From assembly GCA_903930535.1 (NCBI GenBank), contig CAIYYX010000170.1, positions 1-64,000 of the forward strand: a stretch of 64,000 nucleotides of DNA, in the 5' to 3' direction. Source of the stretch: an uncultured Sterolibacterium sp. GTDB lineage: Bacteria > Pseudomonadota > Gammaproteobacteria > Burkholderiales > Rhodocyclaceae. The translations under genes were made by a program, and so were the position numbers. Positions within the stretch are counted from its first letter, which is position 1. The number at the start of each line of letters is the position of its first letter. Below the pieces are notes generated by a model. It was not told the origin of the DNA. It did not search any database and saw only the letters and a list, made by a program, of their open reading frames with translations. Of this stretch, positions 28,024-36,942 are shown in pieces.

Positions 28024-28054
28024 GCCTTAATGACGTCCGGAATAAACCCGCTTG
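28024..28054. repeat. Right copy of the perfect 31-bp direct repeat
   Basis: It is identical to 27021-27051, with a spacing of 1003 bases between equal positions. This copy contains the natural 3' end of the gene at 28027-28266 (codons for KRVYSGRH and stop). It is therefore probably the original and the left copy the duplicate. Confidence 0.9.
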
Positions 28055-28266
28055 GCGGCCGCGAGGAAGACATGGATTTCGTCGCTGGATATTTTCGGAT
28101 AATTCTCGCGCATGACGCGAAAGGCCAGGTGCTCGAGGCTCTGGCCGTTCCAGCTGTTGGCCGGGTCGAAGAAGGGCGCGACGAGTTCATAGGCGCTCTC
28201 GAAAATCTCGCGCAACTGCGGCGCCTGGCGCCGGTCTTCTGTGGAATGGTTTGAATCAGGGTTCAT
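28027..28266 (-). CDS. Small conserved-looking protein of unknown function next to the acyl-CoA ligase
   Basis: The product is 79 aa, soluble, with helical patches (APQLREIFESAYELVAPFFDP, LEHLAFRVMRENYPKISSDEIHVFLAAAKRVY). I do not recognise the family. Its ATG (28264-28266) lies 1 base downstream of the ligase stop, so it is the last gene of that operon and probably an accessory protein or partner of the ligase. Its 3' end coincides with the 31-bp repeat and the protein reads through intact, so the cassette did not damage it. Confidence 0.65.
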   Translation of the reverse strand: MNPDSNHSTEDRRQAPQLREIFESAYELVAPFFDPANSWNGQSLEHLAFRVMRENYPKISSDEIHVFLAAAKRVYSGRH

Positions 28267-28267
28267 C

Positions 28268-29941
28268 TCAGCGACTCCTTTTCAAGCTCTCCCTTTCGCG
28301 CAGCATCCTGCGCTGCACCTTGCCGGTGGTCGTCATGGGCAGGGCATCCATGAATTCGATCAGCTTCGGCGTTTCGTAGGGCGCCAGCGTCTGGCGCACA
28401 TGCTGGCGCAATTCCGCCTCGAGATCCGCGCCGGCTGTCGATCCCGGCTGGAGGACGATGAAGGCCTTGATTACTGTGCCACGCATTTCGTCATCCACGC
28501 CTATGATAGCGGCATTGGCCACGGCCGGGTGCCTGACCAGGCAGTTCTCTATCTCGCTGGGCCCGATGCGGTATCCGGCGCTCTTGAACATGTCGTCGGC
28601 GCGGCCCTGATACCAGAGATAGCCGTCCTTGTCCTGCTTGGCCAGGTCGCCGGTCCGGCCCCAGGCGTGGCCTCCCTCGCCGAAATATTTCTCATTCGTG
28701 GCCTGCGGATTGTTCCAGTAGCCGAGCATGAATACCGGGTCGGGTTGATCGCCGCAGATCTTCTGGATGCAGACCTCGCCCACCTCGCCCGGAGCCACGT
28801 CATGTCCCTCATCGTCCTTCAAGGCCACGCAATGCCCGGGATAGGGCCGGCCCATGGAGCCCGGCTTGGGCGGGTAGACCGCGCTGCAGCCGCCGACGAC
28901 GAGATTGATTTCAGTCTGGCCGAAGATTTCGTTGATGGTGACGCCAAGTTCCTCGCGCGCCCATTGCAGCACCGTGGCGCCGACCGCCTCGCCACCGCTC
29001 ATGATGCTGCGCAGCTTCAGGTCGTAGCGGCTGCCCGGTTTCTCCACCGCCTTCATCATCATTTTCAACGCGGTGGGAAAGAGGAAGGTGTTCCTGACGC
29101 CGTATTTCTCGATCAGCGTGTAGGCCTTCTCCGCATCGAAACGTCCGTTGTAGCCAAGAATGGGCTGACCGAAATTCCAGGTCGGCAGGAGCGCGTCGAA
29201 CAGGCCGCCGGTCCAGGCCCAGTCTGCCGGCGACCAGAACATGTCGCCAGGCTGGGGAAAGAATTCGTGCGAGCAGACGAAGCCGGACAGGTTGCCGAGC
29301 AGGGTGCGGTGGGCGATCAACGCGCCCTTGGGGTTCCCCGTGGTGCCACTCGTATAGACGATGAGCGCGGGATCCTCTGCCTTGGTGATCACCCGGGTGA
29401 ACTTCGTCGAGGCGTATTCCAGCAGGCTGCGCCATTGCAGCACGCCACTCGCTGGCACGTCATCGACGCAGATGACGTGCCTGAGTCTGGGCAGCCGCTC
29501 GCGCAACTGCGAGAGATTGGCGAGAGAGTTTCTATCGACGATGGCGACCACGGCATCGGCGTCTTCGAGCCGGTAGTGGAGCGCATCGGGGCCGAACAGA
29601 TGCGACAGTGGCAGCGCGATCACTCCCATCTGGTAGCAGGCGATGTGGCTGATGCCCGTCTCGGGCCGCTGCGGCAGGACGATGGCGACACGCTCGCCCC
29701 TGATCGTGCCCAGCGCCGAGAGCACATTGGAAAGCCTGTTGGCTTCGCGCTGCAAGTCCCAGAAGGTCCATGCCGAGGTGAAGCCAGTCTCGTCCTCATA
29801 ATAGAGTGCGAAGCGCGTCCTGTCCTGTGCCCACTTCCCGCAGCACTCCCAGGCCATGTTGTACTCTTCCGGCACCTGCCAGCGGAAGCTGGCATAAAGC
29901 GACTCGTAGTCGCGGGCCTGGTCGTTGATCTGAAAGCTCAT
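28268..29941 (-). CDS. Acyl-CoA synthetase (AMP-forming), medium-chain/aromatic acid type
   Basis: The 557 aa ANL-superfamily ligase activates a carboxylate with ATP and CoA. The P-loop-like motif is IVYTSGTTGNPKGALIAH, the A5 region is GQTEINLV, the hinge is YQGRADDMFKSAGYRIGPSEIE and the catalytic-lysine region is TTTGKVQRR. Overall it resembles acetyl-CoA-synthetase-like medium-chain ligases (MACS group), some of which take benzoate-type acids. With the salicylyl-CoA/2-aminobenzoyl-CoA monooxygenase 13 kb away it is a candidate for the first step, but the substrate cannot be read from sequence. A small unknown gene follows it by 1 base. Confidence 0.87.
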   Translation of the reverse strand: MSFQINDQARDYESLYASFRWQVPEEYNMAWECCGKWAQDRTRFALYYEDETGFTSAWTFWDLQREANRLSNVLSALGTIRGERVAIVLPQRPETGISHIACYQMGVIALPLSHLFGPDALHYRLEDADAVVAIVDRNSLANLSQLRERLPRLRHVICVDDVPASGVLQWRSLLEYASTKFTRVITKAEDPALIVYTSGTTGNPKGALIAHRTLLGNLSGFVCSHEFFPQPGDMFWSPADWAWTGGLFDALLPTWNFGQPILGYNGRFDAEKAYTLIEKYGVRNTFLFPTALKMMMKAVEKPGSRYDLKLRSIMSGGEAVGATVLQWAREELGVTINEIFGQTEINLVVGGCSAVYPPKPGSMGRPYPGHCVALKDDEGHDVAPGEVGEVCIQKICGDQPDPVFMLGYWNNPQATNEKYFGEGGHAWGRTGDLAKQDKDGYLWYQGRADDMFKSAGYRIGPSEIENCLVRHPAVANAAIIGVDDEMRGTVIKAFIVLQPGSTAGADLEAELRQHVRQTLAPYETPKLIEFMDALPMTTTGKVQRRMLRERESLKRSR

Positions 29942-30053
29942 GCGGCCTCCAAAGGGCCGCCCCGAGGGGGCAGCGAGCCACCTCCAGGAAGCCGCGCCAG
30001 CGGCTGAACACCTGTCACCCCATTCCTTGAGAAGGGGGCCGGGGGGAAGGTTC

Positions 30054-31274
30054 TCATAGCCTCTCGTCCAGAATTTCTATCCAGTGGCGCACGGCGACGT
30101 CGCTTCCCGCTTGCAGATGGGCCAGGCAGCCGATGTTGGCAGTGGCGATGGCAGCAGGCCCTCCCGCCAGGAGCGCCGAGAGCTTGTTGTCGCGCAGCTT
30201 TTTTGCGATCCCGGGCTGCAGCACGGAGTAGCTGCCGGCCGAACCGCAGCAAAGATGGCTGTCGGCCACAGGGGTGAGCAGAAAGCCTGCGGCTTCGAGC
30301 AACGTCTCTACAGAACCGCGCACTTTCAATCCGTGCTGAAGACTGCAGGGCGAGTGGAAGGCGAGTTTTTCAACGCCCTTCTTCGCCAGCAGGGCGAGAA
30401 GCTTGTCCCTCTCGGCGAGGATGACTTCGCTGATATCGAAAGACAGGAGTGCGACCCGCGCCGCCTTGGCGGCATAGTCGGCATCGTCGGCGAGCAGATG
30501 CGCATAGTCCCGCACCTGCGTGCCGCAACCCGAGGCGGTGACGACGATGGCCTCGGCGCCCGCCTCCAGCAGCGGACACCAGGCATCGATGTTTCTGCGG
30601 GCCGCTGCCTTCGCCGCCTCGATGTCGTCGAGATGAAGAGGCAGGGCGCCGCAGCATCCGGCTTGGGGCGACTCGATGAGCGAGACGCCTAACGCGTCGA
30701 GAACGCGGGCCGCCGCGGCATTGATGTTGGGCGCCATCGCGGGCTGGACGCAGCCTGCCAGCGCAATCATCCGGCGCGCGTGGCGGCTGCCGGGACGCAC
30801 GCCGCTGGCGCGATAGGGCAGCACCATGGCAGCGAGCCGCGTCGGCAACAGCGGGCGCAGCCACTGCCCGAGCCGATAGGCGGGAGAAAAAATCCAGTTC
30901 GTACTTAGCAGCGTCTTCAGCGCCGCACGCTTCATCTGTTCCAGGCCGCCGCGCGCCAGGCGCTTGTCTATCACCTCGCGGCCGATGTCCACCAGGCGGG
31001 AATATTGCACGCCGGAGGGACAGGTCGTCTCGCAGGAACGGCAGGTCAGGCAGCGGTCGAGATGCAGCCGGGTCTTCTCGGTGACGGCAGCGCCCTCCAG
31101 CAGTTCCTTGATGAGATAGATGCGGCCGCGCGGCCCGTCCAGTTCGTCGCCCAACAGCTGATAGGTCGGGCAGGTCGCGGTGCAGAAGCCGCAATGCACG
31201 CACTTCCTGAGTATCGCATCGGCCTCGCGGCCGGCGGGGGTGTCGCGGATGAAATCGGCGAGATGGGTCTGCAA
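30054..31274 (-). CDS. glcF: Glycolate oxidase iron-sulfur subunit
   Basis: The 406 aa product has two [4Fe-4S] motifs of bacterial ferredoxin type in the first 80 residues, CVHCGFCTATCP and CLTCRSCETTCPSG, and two CCG domains further on (SPQAGCCGALP, DSHLCCGSAG). It passes electrons from GlcDE to the membrane quinone pool. The start is TTG at 31274, just after the glcE stop; the N-terminus LADFIRDTPAGREADAILRKC matches the family, and no ATG is available before the first cluster. It is the last gene of the hyi-ttuD-glcD-glcE-glcF operon. Confidence 0.93.
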   Translation of the reverse strand: MQTHLADFIRDTPAGREADAILRKCVHCGFCTATCPTYQLLGDELDGPRGRIYLIKELLEGAAVTEKTRLHLDRCLTCRSCETTCPSGVQYSRLVDIGREVIDKRLARGGLEQMKRAALKTLLSTNWIFSPAYRLGQWLRPLLPTRLAAMVLPYRASGVRPGSRHARRMIALAGCVQPAMAPNINAAAARVLDALGVSLIESPQAGCCGALPLHLDDIEAAKAAARRNIDAWCPLLEAGAEAIVVTASGCGTQVRDYAHLLADDADYAAKAARVALLSFDISEVILAERDKLLALLAKKGVEKLAFHSPCSLQHGLKVRGSVETLLEAAGFLLTPVADSHLCCGSAGSYSVLQPGIAKKLRDNKLSALLAGGPAAIATANIGCLAHLQAGSDVAVRHWIEILDERL

Positions 31275-31275
31275 G

Positions 31276-32337
31276 TCAGAGCCCCTGAGCCAGCCTGCCG
31301 GGATTGAAAATGCCTGCCGGATCGAAGGCGTTCTTCAGCTTTCTATGGAGAGACATCAGTGTTGGCGGCAGAGCCTGGAAGACGCCGGCGCTTCTCGCCT
31401 CCTCGCTTCCCCGGAACAAGGCGGCATGACCGCCGGCAGAAACAGTCTCGGCGGCAAGCTTTGCCTCGCCGGACTTGACCCAGCGCAGGCTGCCGCCCCA
31501 TTCGATCAGCTGCGATCCTGGCAGGGGCGGGGTCACAGAAGGAAGGGAGAGTCGCCAGAGCGGCCAGAGCGTAGAACCCGTCTTGAAGAAGCCCGTGCGC
31601 TGCTCGCGCAACTCCTGCCAGAAGTTGGGTCCATCGGCCACGAGCTCGCCGCCGAGGTGTTCGCGCGCCGCCGCGACTGCGGCACGCGCGCCCGAGAGGC
31701 GCAGGGTCAAGAGATCATCCTGCCAAGAGGTGGCCGAGATCGGCAGCGGCTGGCCGGCCCAGCTGTTCATCCATTCCAGCGCATTCACTTGCGGCGTCTC
31801 CAGGCGCAGCGTGAGCTCTGCCGCAGGCCGCGGCAACACCTTGAGCGAGACTTCGAGGATCAGACCCAGCGTGCCCAGTGATCCAGCGATGAGGCGCGAG
31901 ACATCGTAGCCGGCGACGTTTTTCATCACTTGGCCGCCGAAATTGAGCACCTCCCCGCGACCGTCCATGAGCTTCACGCCGAGGACGAAATCGCGCACCG
32001 AGCCAGAGGTGGCGCGGCGCGGCCCGGACAGGCCGCTGGCGACTACGCCGCCAACCGTGGCGCCATCGCCGAAGTGCGGCGGCTCGAATGCCAGCATCTG
32101 CCCTTGGCCTGCAAGCAGTGTTTCCAGTTCGCGCAAAGGAGTTCCTGCGCGCGCGGTGACGACGAGTTCGGTCGGGTCGTAGCTGACAATGCCTGCGTAA
32201 GCTCTCGTGTCCAGAATTTCGCCGGCAAGAGGGCCGCCGTAAAAATCCTTGCTGCCGCCGCCTTTAAGGCGCAGCGGCCTTTTCTGCGCCGCCGCCTGGC
32301 GCACGCGTTCCGCGAAGCCTGCGATGACCGCGTTCAT
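31276..32337 (-). CDS. glcE: Glycolate oxidase, FAD-binding subunit
   Basis: The 353 aa product from ATG 32337 has a PCMH-type FAD domain at the N-terminus: PLRLKGGGSKDFYGG, DPTELVVTARAGTPL and GATVGGVVASGLSGPRRATSGSVRDFVLG. It lacks the C-terminal cap found in GlcD, as usual for GlcE. The ATG overlaps the glcD TGA as ATGA, so the two are coupled. The frame continues upstream inside glcD without meaning. With GlcD and GlcF it oxidises glycolate (or D-lactate) to the 2-oxo acid. Confidence 0.92.
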   Translation of the reverse strand: MNAVIAGFAERVRQAAAQKRPLRLKGGGSKDFYGGPLAGEILDTRAYAGIVSYDPTELVVTARAGTPLRELETLLAGQGQMLAFEPPHFGDGATVGGVVASGLSGPRRATSGSVRDFVLGVKLMDGRGEVLNFGGQVMKNVAGYDVSRLIAGSLGTLGLILEVSLKVLPRPAAELTLRLETPQVNALEWMNSWAGQPLPISATSWQDDLLTLRLSGARAAVAAAREHLGGELVADGPNFWQELREQRTGFFKTGSTLWPLWRLSLPSVTPPLPGSQLIEWGGSLRWVKSGEAKLAAETVSAGGHAALFRGSEEARSAGVFQALPPTLMSLHRKLKNAFDPAGIFNPGRLAQGL

Positions 32338-33776
32338 GTCTTCGTTCCTGGCGTACCGGTGAGCCGGTATTCCGAACAGCGGCGCGGTGTGGGCACGGCC
32401 TTGCCGGGATTGAGCAGCTTGCGGGGATCGAAGGCCGCCTTGACGGCGTGGAACAGAGCGAGTTCCGCGCTCGAAAACTGCACGCACATCTGATTCACCT
32501 TCTCGATGCCGACACCGTGCTCGCCGCTGATGGTGCCGCCCATCTCGACGGAGAGCTCGAGGATGCTGGCGCCGAAGGCGGTGGCGCGCTCGGTCTCGCC
32601 GGGCACATTGGCATCGAACATGATCAGCGGATGGAGATTGCCATCGCCGGCATGGAAAACATTGGCGCAGCGCAGACCATAGGTTTTCGAAAACTCACTG
32701 ATGCGCGTGAGCATCTCGGCGACACGGCGGCGAGGGATGGTACCGTCCATGCACAGATAATCCGGCGTGATGCGGCCCACCGCCGGGAAGGCCGCCTTCC
32801 TCCCCGCCCAGAAGCGCAGGCGCTCGGCCTCGTTTGCCGAGACGCGGATGTCGGTGGCGCCGGAAGCCTCAAGCAAGGAGCGCATGGCGGCGATTTCCTC
32901 GGCCACTTCTTCCGGCGTGCCGTCGGATTCCGCGAGCAGGATCGCCGCCGCCGAGAGATCGTAGCCGGCATGGACGAAATCCTCGACGGCAGCAGTGGCG
33001 GCCTTGTCCATCATCTCCAGGCCGGCGGGGATGATGCCGGCGGCAATGATGCTGGCCACGGCGTTGCCGGCGGCAACGACATCCGAGAACGAGGCCATCA
33101 CCACTTGCGCCAGTTGCGGCCGTGGCGTGAGTTTCACCGTGGCCTCGAGCACGATGCCCAGCATGCCCTCCGAACCTATCATCAGCGCGAGCAGATCATA
33201 GCCGGGGGCATCGAGCGCGGTGCCGCCGATCTCGACCACCTCGCCGTCCATCAGGGCGACCTTCAAACGCAAGACGTTATGCACTGTCAGGCCGTACTTC
33301 AGGCAATGCACGCCGCCCGAATTCTCGGCGACATTGCCGCCTATGGTGCAGGCGATCTGGCTCGATGGATCGGGGGCGTAATAGAGGCCATGGCGGGCCG
33401 CGGCCTCGGAGATGGCCAGATTCCGCACGCCCGGCTGTACCCGCGCGGTCCGTGCCACCGGGTCGATTTCCAGGATGCGCATGAACTTCGCCAGGGACAG
33501 CACCAGACCTTCGGCCACCGGCGTCGCGCCGCCCGAAAGACCCGTTCCGGCGCCGCGCGCCACCACGGGCAAATGCATCTCCTGGCAGAGTTTGAGGACG
33601 GCGACGACCTGATCCTCGGTCTCGGGCAGAGCGACCATGAGGGGCAGTTGTCTGTAGGCGGTCAGTCCGTCGCACTCGTAGGGACGCGTCTCCTCCTCGG
33701 AAACGAGCAGCCCCTGCTCCGGCAGGATGGCCCTCAGGGCAGAGATCGCTGCGGCGATATCGCTGGGCTTGTCCAT
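32334..33776 (-). CDS. glcD: Glycolate oxidase, FAD-linked catalytic subunit
   Basis: The 480 aa product from ATG 33776 carries the FAD-binding PCMH domain (PVVARGAGTGLSGGATP, DPSSQIACTIGGNVAENSGG, YDLLALMIGSEGMLG) and a C-terminal FAD-oxidase cap with HAGDGNLHPLI and GGTISGEHGVG. This is the substrate-oxidising subunit; glycolate is the likely donor because the operon also holds hydroxypyruvate isomerase and glycerate kinase. The frame is open 16 codons further upstream, overlapping the end of the kinase gene; MDKPSDIAAAI is the better N-terminus. Confidence 0.93.
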   Translation of the reverse strand: MDKPSDIAAAISALRAILPEQGLLVSEEETRPYECDGLTAYRQLPLMVALPETEDQVVAVLKLCQEMHLPVVARGAGTGLSGGATPVAEGLVLSLAKFMRILEIDPVARTARVQPGVRNLAISEAAARHGLYYAPDPSSQIACTIGGNVAENSGGVHCLKYGLTVHNVLRLKVALMDGEVVEIGGTALDAPGYDLLALMIGSEGMLGIVLEATVKLTPRPQLAQVVMASFSDVVAAGNAVASIIAAGIIPAGLEMMDKAATAAVEDFVHAGYDLSAAAILLAESDGTPEEVAEEIAAMRSLLEASGATDIRVSANEAERLRFWAGRKAAFPAVGRITPDYLCMDGTIPRRRVAEMLTRISEFSKTYGLRCANVFHAGDGNLHPLIMFDANVPGETERATAFGASILELSVEMGGTISGEHGVGIEKVNQMCVQFSSAELALFHAVKAAFDPRKLLNPGKAVPTPRRCSEYRLTGTPGTKT

Positions 33777-33780
33777 GCTC

Positions 33781-35061
33781 CTAGCCCCTGCGCTCGACCA
33801 GGATGGCGCGGAAATCATTGACATTGGTGCGGGTCGGTCCGGTGACGACGAGGTCGTTCAAGGCGGCGAAGAATCCGTAGGCGTTGTTGTCGGCAAGCAG
33901 CGCGCGCGCATCGAGGCCTTTGCTCCTGGCGCGCGCCAGGGTGTCCGGGGTAACGATGGCACCGGCATTGTCTTCAGAGCCGTCGATGCCGTCGGTGTCG
34001 CAGGCGAGGGAATGAATATGAGAGTCACCGCCCAGCGCCAGGGCCAACGCCAACTGGAACTCGGCATTGCGGCCGCCGCGGCCATGACCCTTCACCGTCA
34101 CCGTGGTCTCGCCGCCGGAGAGCAGGACGCAAGGTGCAGTCAGCGGGATGCCGTGCGCGGCACAAGAACTCGCGATGCCGGCGAGAACGCGCGCCGCCTC
34201 CCGCGCCTCGCCCTCGATGGCATCGCCCAGGACGAGAGGCGTGACGCCCGCCGCGCGTGCCACCTCGGCGGCGGCGGCGAGCGCCTGCTGCGCCGAGCCT
34301 ATCAGCCTGAACTCGCCAGGTGAAACAGCGTGCTTCGGAGACTCGAAGGCGCCGCTCTCCAATCCTTGGCGCACCGCGACAGGCAGCTCTATGGCATAAC
34401 GATCGAGGATTTCCAAAGCGTTGGCGCACGTGGTCGGATCAAGCAGGGTGGGGCCGGAAGCGATCACCGAGGCATCGTCATTGGGCACATCCGACAGCGC
34501 CAGGGTCACTATCCTGGCCGGCGCAGCCGCCGCCGCGAGGCGCCCGCCCTTGATGGCGGAGAGATGCTTCCTGACGCAGTTGATCTCGTGAATGCTGGCG
34601 CCGCAGGACAAAAGCTGACGATTGATTCCCTGCTTTTGGGCAAACGTGATGCCAGCAACCGGCGCCGCCAGAAGTGCGGAGCCTCCGCCCGAGAACAACG
34701 CCAGGACCAGATCATCTTTTGACAGGCCTTTCACCAGAGCGAGGGCACGCGCGGCTGCCTGCGCACCGGCCGCATCGGGAACCGGATGCGCGGCTTCGAT
34801 CACTTCAATCTTGCGGCAATCCAGGCCATGACCGTAGCGGGTGACCACGAAACCTTCGAGAGGACCGCTCCAGTGCTGCTCGACCGCCAGGGCCATCGCC
34901 GCCGCGGCCTTGCCTGCGCCCACGACGATGGTTCTTCCCCGCGGCGACGCGATGTCTTTCAGATGCGGCGGCAGGCAAAGCCCGGGGTCCACGGCCGCCA
35001 GCGCCGCAGAAAAAAGCCGCCGCAGGAATGCGCGCTGCTCCTGGTAGCCCGTCAGCGCCAT
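33781..35061 (-). CDS. Glycerate 2-kinase / MOFRL family (TtuD/GckA)
   Basis: The 426 aa protein has an N-terminal DUF4147 domain (IVVGAGKAAAAMALAVEQHW, LALFSGGGSALLAAP) and a C-terminal MOFRL domain (CVLLSGGETTVTVKGHGRGGRNAEFQLALAL, DTDGIDGSEDNAGAIV). This family phosphorylates D-glycerate to 2-phosphoglycerate and was earlier labelled hydroxypyruvate reductase TtuD. It sits between hyi (10-base overlap) and glcD (4-base gap), which places glycerate at the end of a glycolate/glyoxylate route into glycolysis. Confidence 0.9.
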   Translation of the reverse strand: MALTGYQEQRAFLRRLFSAALAAVDPGLCLPPHLKDIASPRGRTIVVGAGKAAAAMALAVEQHWSGPLEGFVVTRYGHGLDCRKIEVIEAAHPVPDAAGAQAAARALALVKGLSKDDLVLALFSGGGSALLAAPVAGITFAQKQGINRQLLSCGASIHEINCVRKHLSAIKGGRLAAAAAPARIVTLALSDVPNDDASVIASGPTLLDPTTCANALEILDRYAIELPVAVRQGLESGAFESPKHAVSPGEFRLIGSAQQALAAAAEVARAAGVTPLVLGDAIEGEAREAARVLAGIASSCAAHGIPLTAPCVLLSGGETTVTVKGHGRGGRNAEFQLALALALGGDSHIHSLACDTDGIDGSEDNAGAIVTPDTLARARSKGLDARALLADNNAYGFFAALNDLVVTGPTRTNVNDFRAILVERRG

Positions 35062-35828
35062 GGCTTGATCCAGTCGAGACCACTCGATGCCAAGGTCAGC
35101 GGCAGGTATTCGCAGCCGACCCAGCCCTCGTAGCCAATCGTATCGAGATGACGGAACAGGAAGGGGAAATTGATTTCCCCCGTGCCCGGCTCGTGGCGGC
35201 CTGGGTTGTCGGCCAGTTGGATGTGGCCGATGTTGGCGAGATTCTCTTGCAGGGTTCTCGCCAGGTCGCCCTCCATTACCTGGGCATGGTAGATGTCGTA
35301 TTGCAGGCGCAGGTTGTCGCTGTCGGCATCCTTGAGCAACGCCAGCGCAGCCTGGGTCGTGGCGACGAAGAAGCCGGGCACGTCGCGCGTATTGACGGCT
35401 TCCATGACCAGCTCGATGCCGGCGCGCTTCAAGGCGAAGGCGGCGAAACGCAGGTTCTCTATCAGCGTCTGGCGCGACCGCTCTTTGTTCTCGTCGCTGG
35501 GGGAAATGCCGGCCAGGCAGTTCATCCGCGTGCAGCCCATCGCCCCCGCATATTCTATGGCCAGGCCGACGCCGTCCTGAAACTCGCCGATGCGTGCGCT
35601 ATGGCAGGCGATGCCCCGCTCCCCTGCCGCCCAGTCGCCGGCAGGCAGATTGAACAGCACGACCTCCAGACCTTCTGCCCTTGCCTTCTCTGCCAATTCA
35701 AGCTTGTCATAGGCATAGGGGAACTGGAACTCGACCGCGGCAAAGCCGTCGGCGCGAGCCGCGGCAAAGCGGCCGAGGAAGTCGTGCTCGGCATAGAGGA
35801 GGGAGAGGTTGGCGGAAAAGCGAGGCAT
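35052..35828 (-). CDS. hyi: Hydroxypyruvate isomerase
   Basis: The 258 aa TIM-barrel protein of the xylose-isomerase-like family interconverts hydroxypyruvate and tartronate semialdehyde. Family marks are MPRFSANLSLLYAEHDFLGRF at the start, then LVMEAVNTRDVPGFFVAT, LRLQYDIYHAQVMEGDLA, HIQLADNPGRHEPGTGEINF and GYEGWVGCEY, with the metal-binding Glu, Asp, His and Glu. It is the first gene of the leftward operon. Glyoxylate carboligase and tartronate semialdehyde reductase, its usual partners, are absent from this window. Confidence 0.93.
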   Translation of the reverse strand: MPRFSANLSLLYAEHDFLGRFAAARADGFAAVEFQFPYAYDKLELAEKARAEGLEVVLFNLPAGDWAAGERGIACHSARIGEFQDGVGLAIEYAGAMGCTRMNCLAGISPSDENKERSRQTLIENLRFAAFALKRAGIELVMEAVNTRDVPGFFVATTQAALALLKDADSDNLRLQYDIYHAQVMEGDLARTLQENLANIGHIQLADNPGRHEPGTGEINFPFLFRHLDTIGYEGWVGCEYLPLTLASSGLDWIKPWR

Positions 35829-35881
35829 ATTTTTCTTGCAGTTGAGCCCTCAGGAATCCTGATCCATCATTATGCGACAAA

Positions 35882-36931
35882 TCACAATGCCAGCGCATCC
35901 CCGGCTATCAGCGCCGCAATCTGTTTCTCCGCCGCGGCGCCTTGCTGGCGGTGGAGTTCCAGCAGGCGATAACCGACATCCTGCCAATGGTCGCGGCCCT
36001 TCTCCAGCGCCTCGGCGAGGGCGGCACTCTGACCGCCCTCGTGCCAGAGATCATAAGCACGGGTCAGGTCGGGGAAAAGCGCGCGCCTCATGCCGTCGAA
36101 ATTGGAAAACCAGAAATGGATTGACGGGCTTGCTTCCCGCCGCAAAAGCGTCGGCAGGGTGACCAGGCAGTCGGCGAGATTGTCGCGCACGGCGCGGGCC
36201 AGAACCTCGGCGCGCCTGCCGGAAAATCCTGACAGCATCTCCTCCCAACTCTTGCCAAGAATCAGTCCGGCAGCGTGTTCGCCCATTTCATGCAGGATCA
36301 GGGTCTCGCTCTCGCCCTCGGTCATACTTTCAATCGCCCGGGCGGAACCGGACTCGTAACCATAGGCATCGAGTACCGCCTTCAGCGCACCGTCGCGCGG
36401 CCTAACACCCCAGGCCTCGACCTTCTCCCACAGCCAGCGGGTCAATGACTCCCGACGCAGATAGACGGTGTCGTTAAGCAAGGCAGCCGGCGCCGCAGTA
36501 AGGTCTCGCGCGTACTCGCAGCCGCAGACGAGGATGCTCACCCCGCCTCTCTCCTCCTGCCGCAGCAATTCGCCGAGGAAGAAATTCGGCTTGTGGAATC
36601 GTCCCATGCCGGCGCCATAGACCAGACCGTGTTGCCGCAACTCGCTGTTGATGGCGGCATTGGCGAAGGGATCCATGAGTTCGTCTTTGAGCGGCAGGGG
36701 AGAAAACTCGCTCTCCTCGATATCGTTCCACAGGGCTTCGCGCTGCGCGATCCAGCGTCCCACCTCGGCCCGCGGCGCCGGCTCTGCGGCCGGCAATCCG
36801 TGCTCCCAGCGGTAGAACTCGCGCATCTCCAGGAGATAGCTGCAAAGCGTCATGTTGCGCGCATGGCGGGCGTCAGCGATATGACAATTCTGCTGCACCC
36901 TGCCGATGAGTTCATCAAGTCGCGGCAGCAT
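35882..36931 (-). CDS. Conserved-looking hypothetical protein with a His-Glu-rich HEMGEH motif
   Basis: The product is 349 aa, soluble and mostly helical, with no signal peptide. I do not recognise a characterised domain. Notable features are an early CSYLLEMREFYRWEHGLP block, then ILVCGCEYARD with two Cys, and LILHEMGEHAAGLI at about 211-223 (His214, Glu215, Glu218, His219). That arrangement recalls metal-binding or hydrolase helices, but it is not the strict HExxH. It is the last gene of a four-gene leftward operon (gaps 11, 8 and -1 bases) with a 73-aa protein, an S24-like protein and the HTH/ferredoxin/reductase fusion. Confidence 0.7.
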   Translation of the reverse strand: MLPRLDELIGRVQQNCHIADARHARNMTLCSYLLEMREFYRWEHGLPAAEPAPRAEVGRWIAQREALWNDIEESEFSPLPLKDELMDPFANAAINSELRQHGLVYGAGMGRFHKPNFFLGELLRQEERGGVSILVCGCEYARDLTAAPAALLNDTVYLRRESLTRWLWEKVEAWGVRPRDGALKAVLDAYGYESGSARAIESMTEGESETLILHEMGEHAAGLILGKSWEEMLSGFSGRRAEVLARAVRDNLADCLVTLPTLLRREASPSIHFWFSNFDGMRRALFPDLTRAYDLWHEGGQSAALAEALEKGRDHWQDVGYRLLELHRQQGAAAEKQIAALIAGDALAL

Positions 36932-36942
36932 GATTCGGGGTT

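Noticed and set aside
28241-30007. 588-codon plus-strand frame antisense to the acyl-CoA ligase
   Set aside because: Shadow frame; the ligase motifs on the minus strand are complete.
29942-30053. GC-rich hairpin-like sequence between the ligase gene and glcF
   Set aside because: The C-run/G-run pairing around GCCCCGAGGGGGC is imperfect and has no T-tract, so I do not call a terminator or repeat.
32448-33821. 457-codon plus-strand frame antisense to glcD
   Set aside because: Shadow frame with no recognisable fold; glcD is unambiguous.
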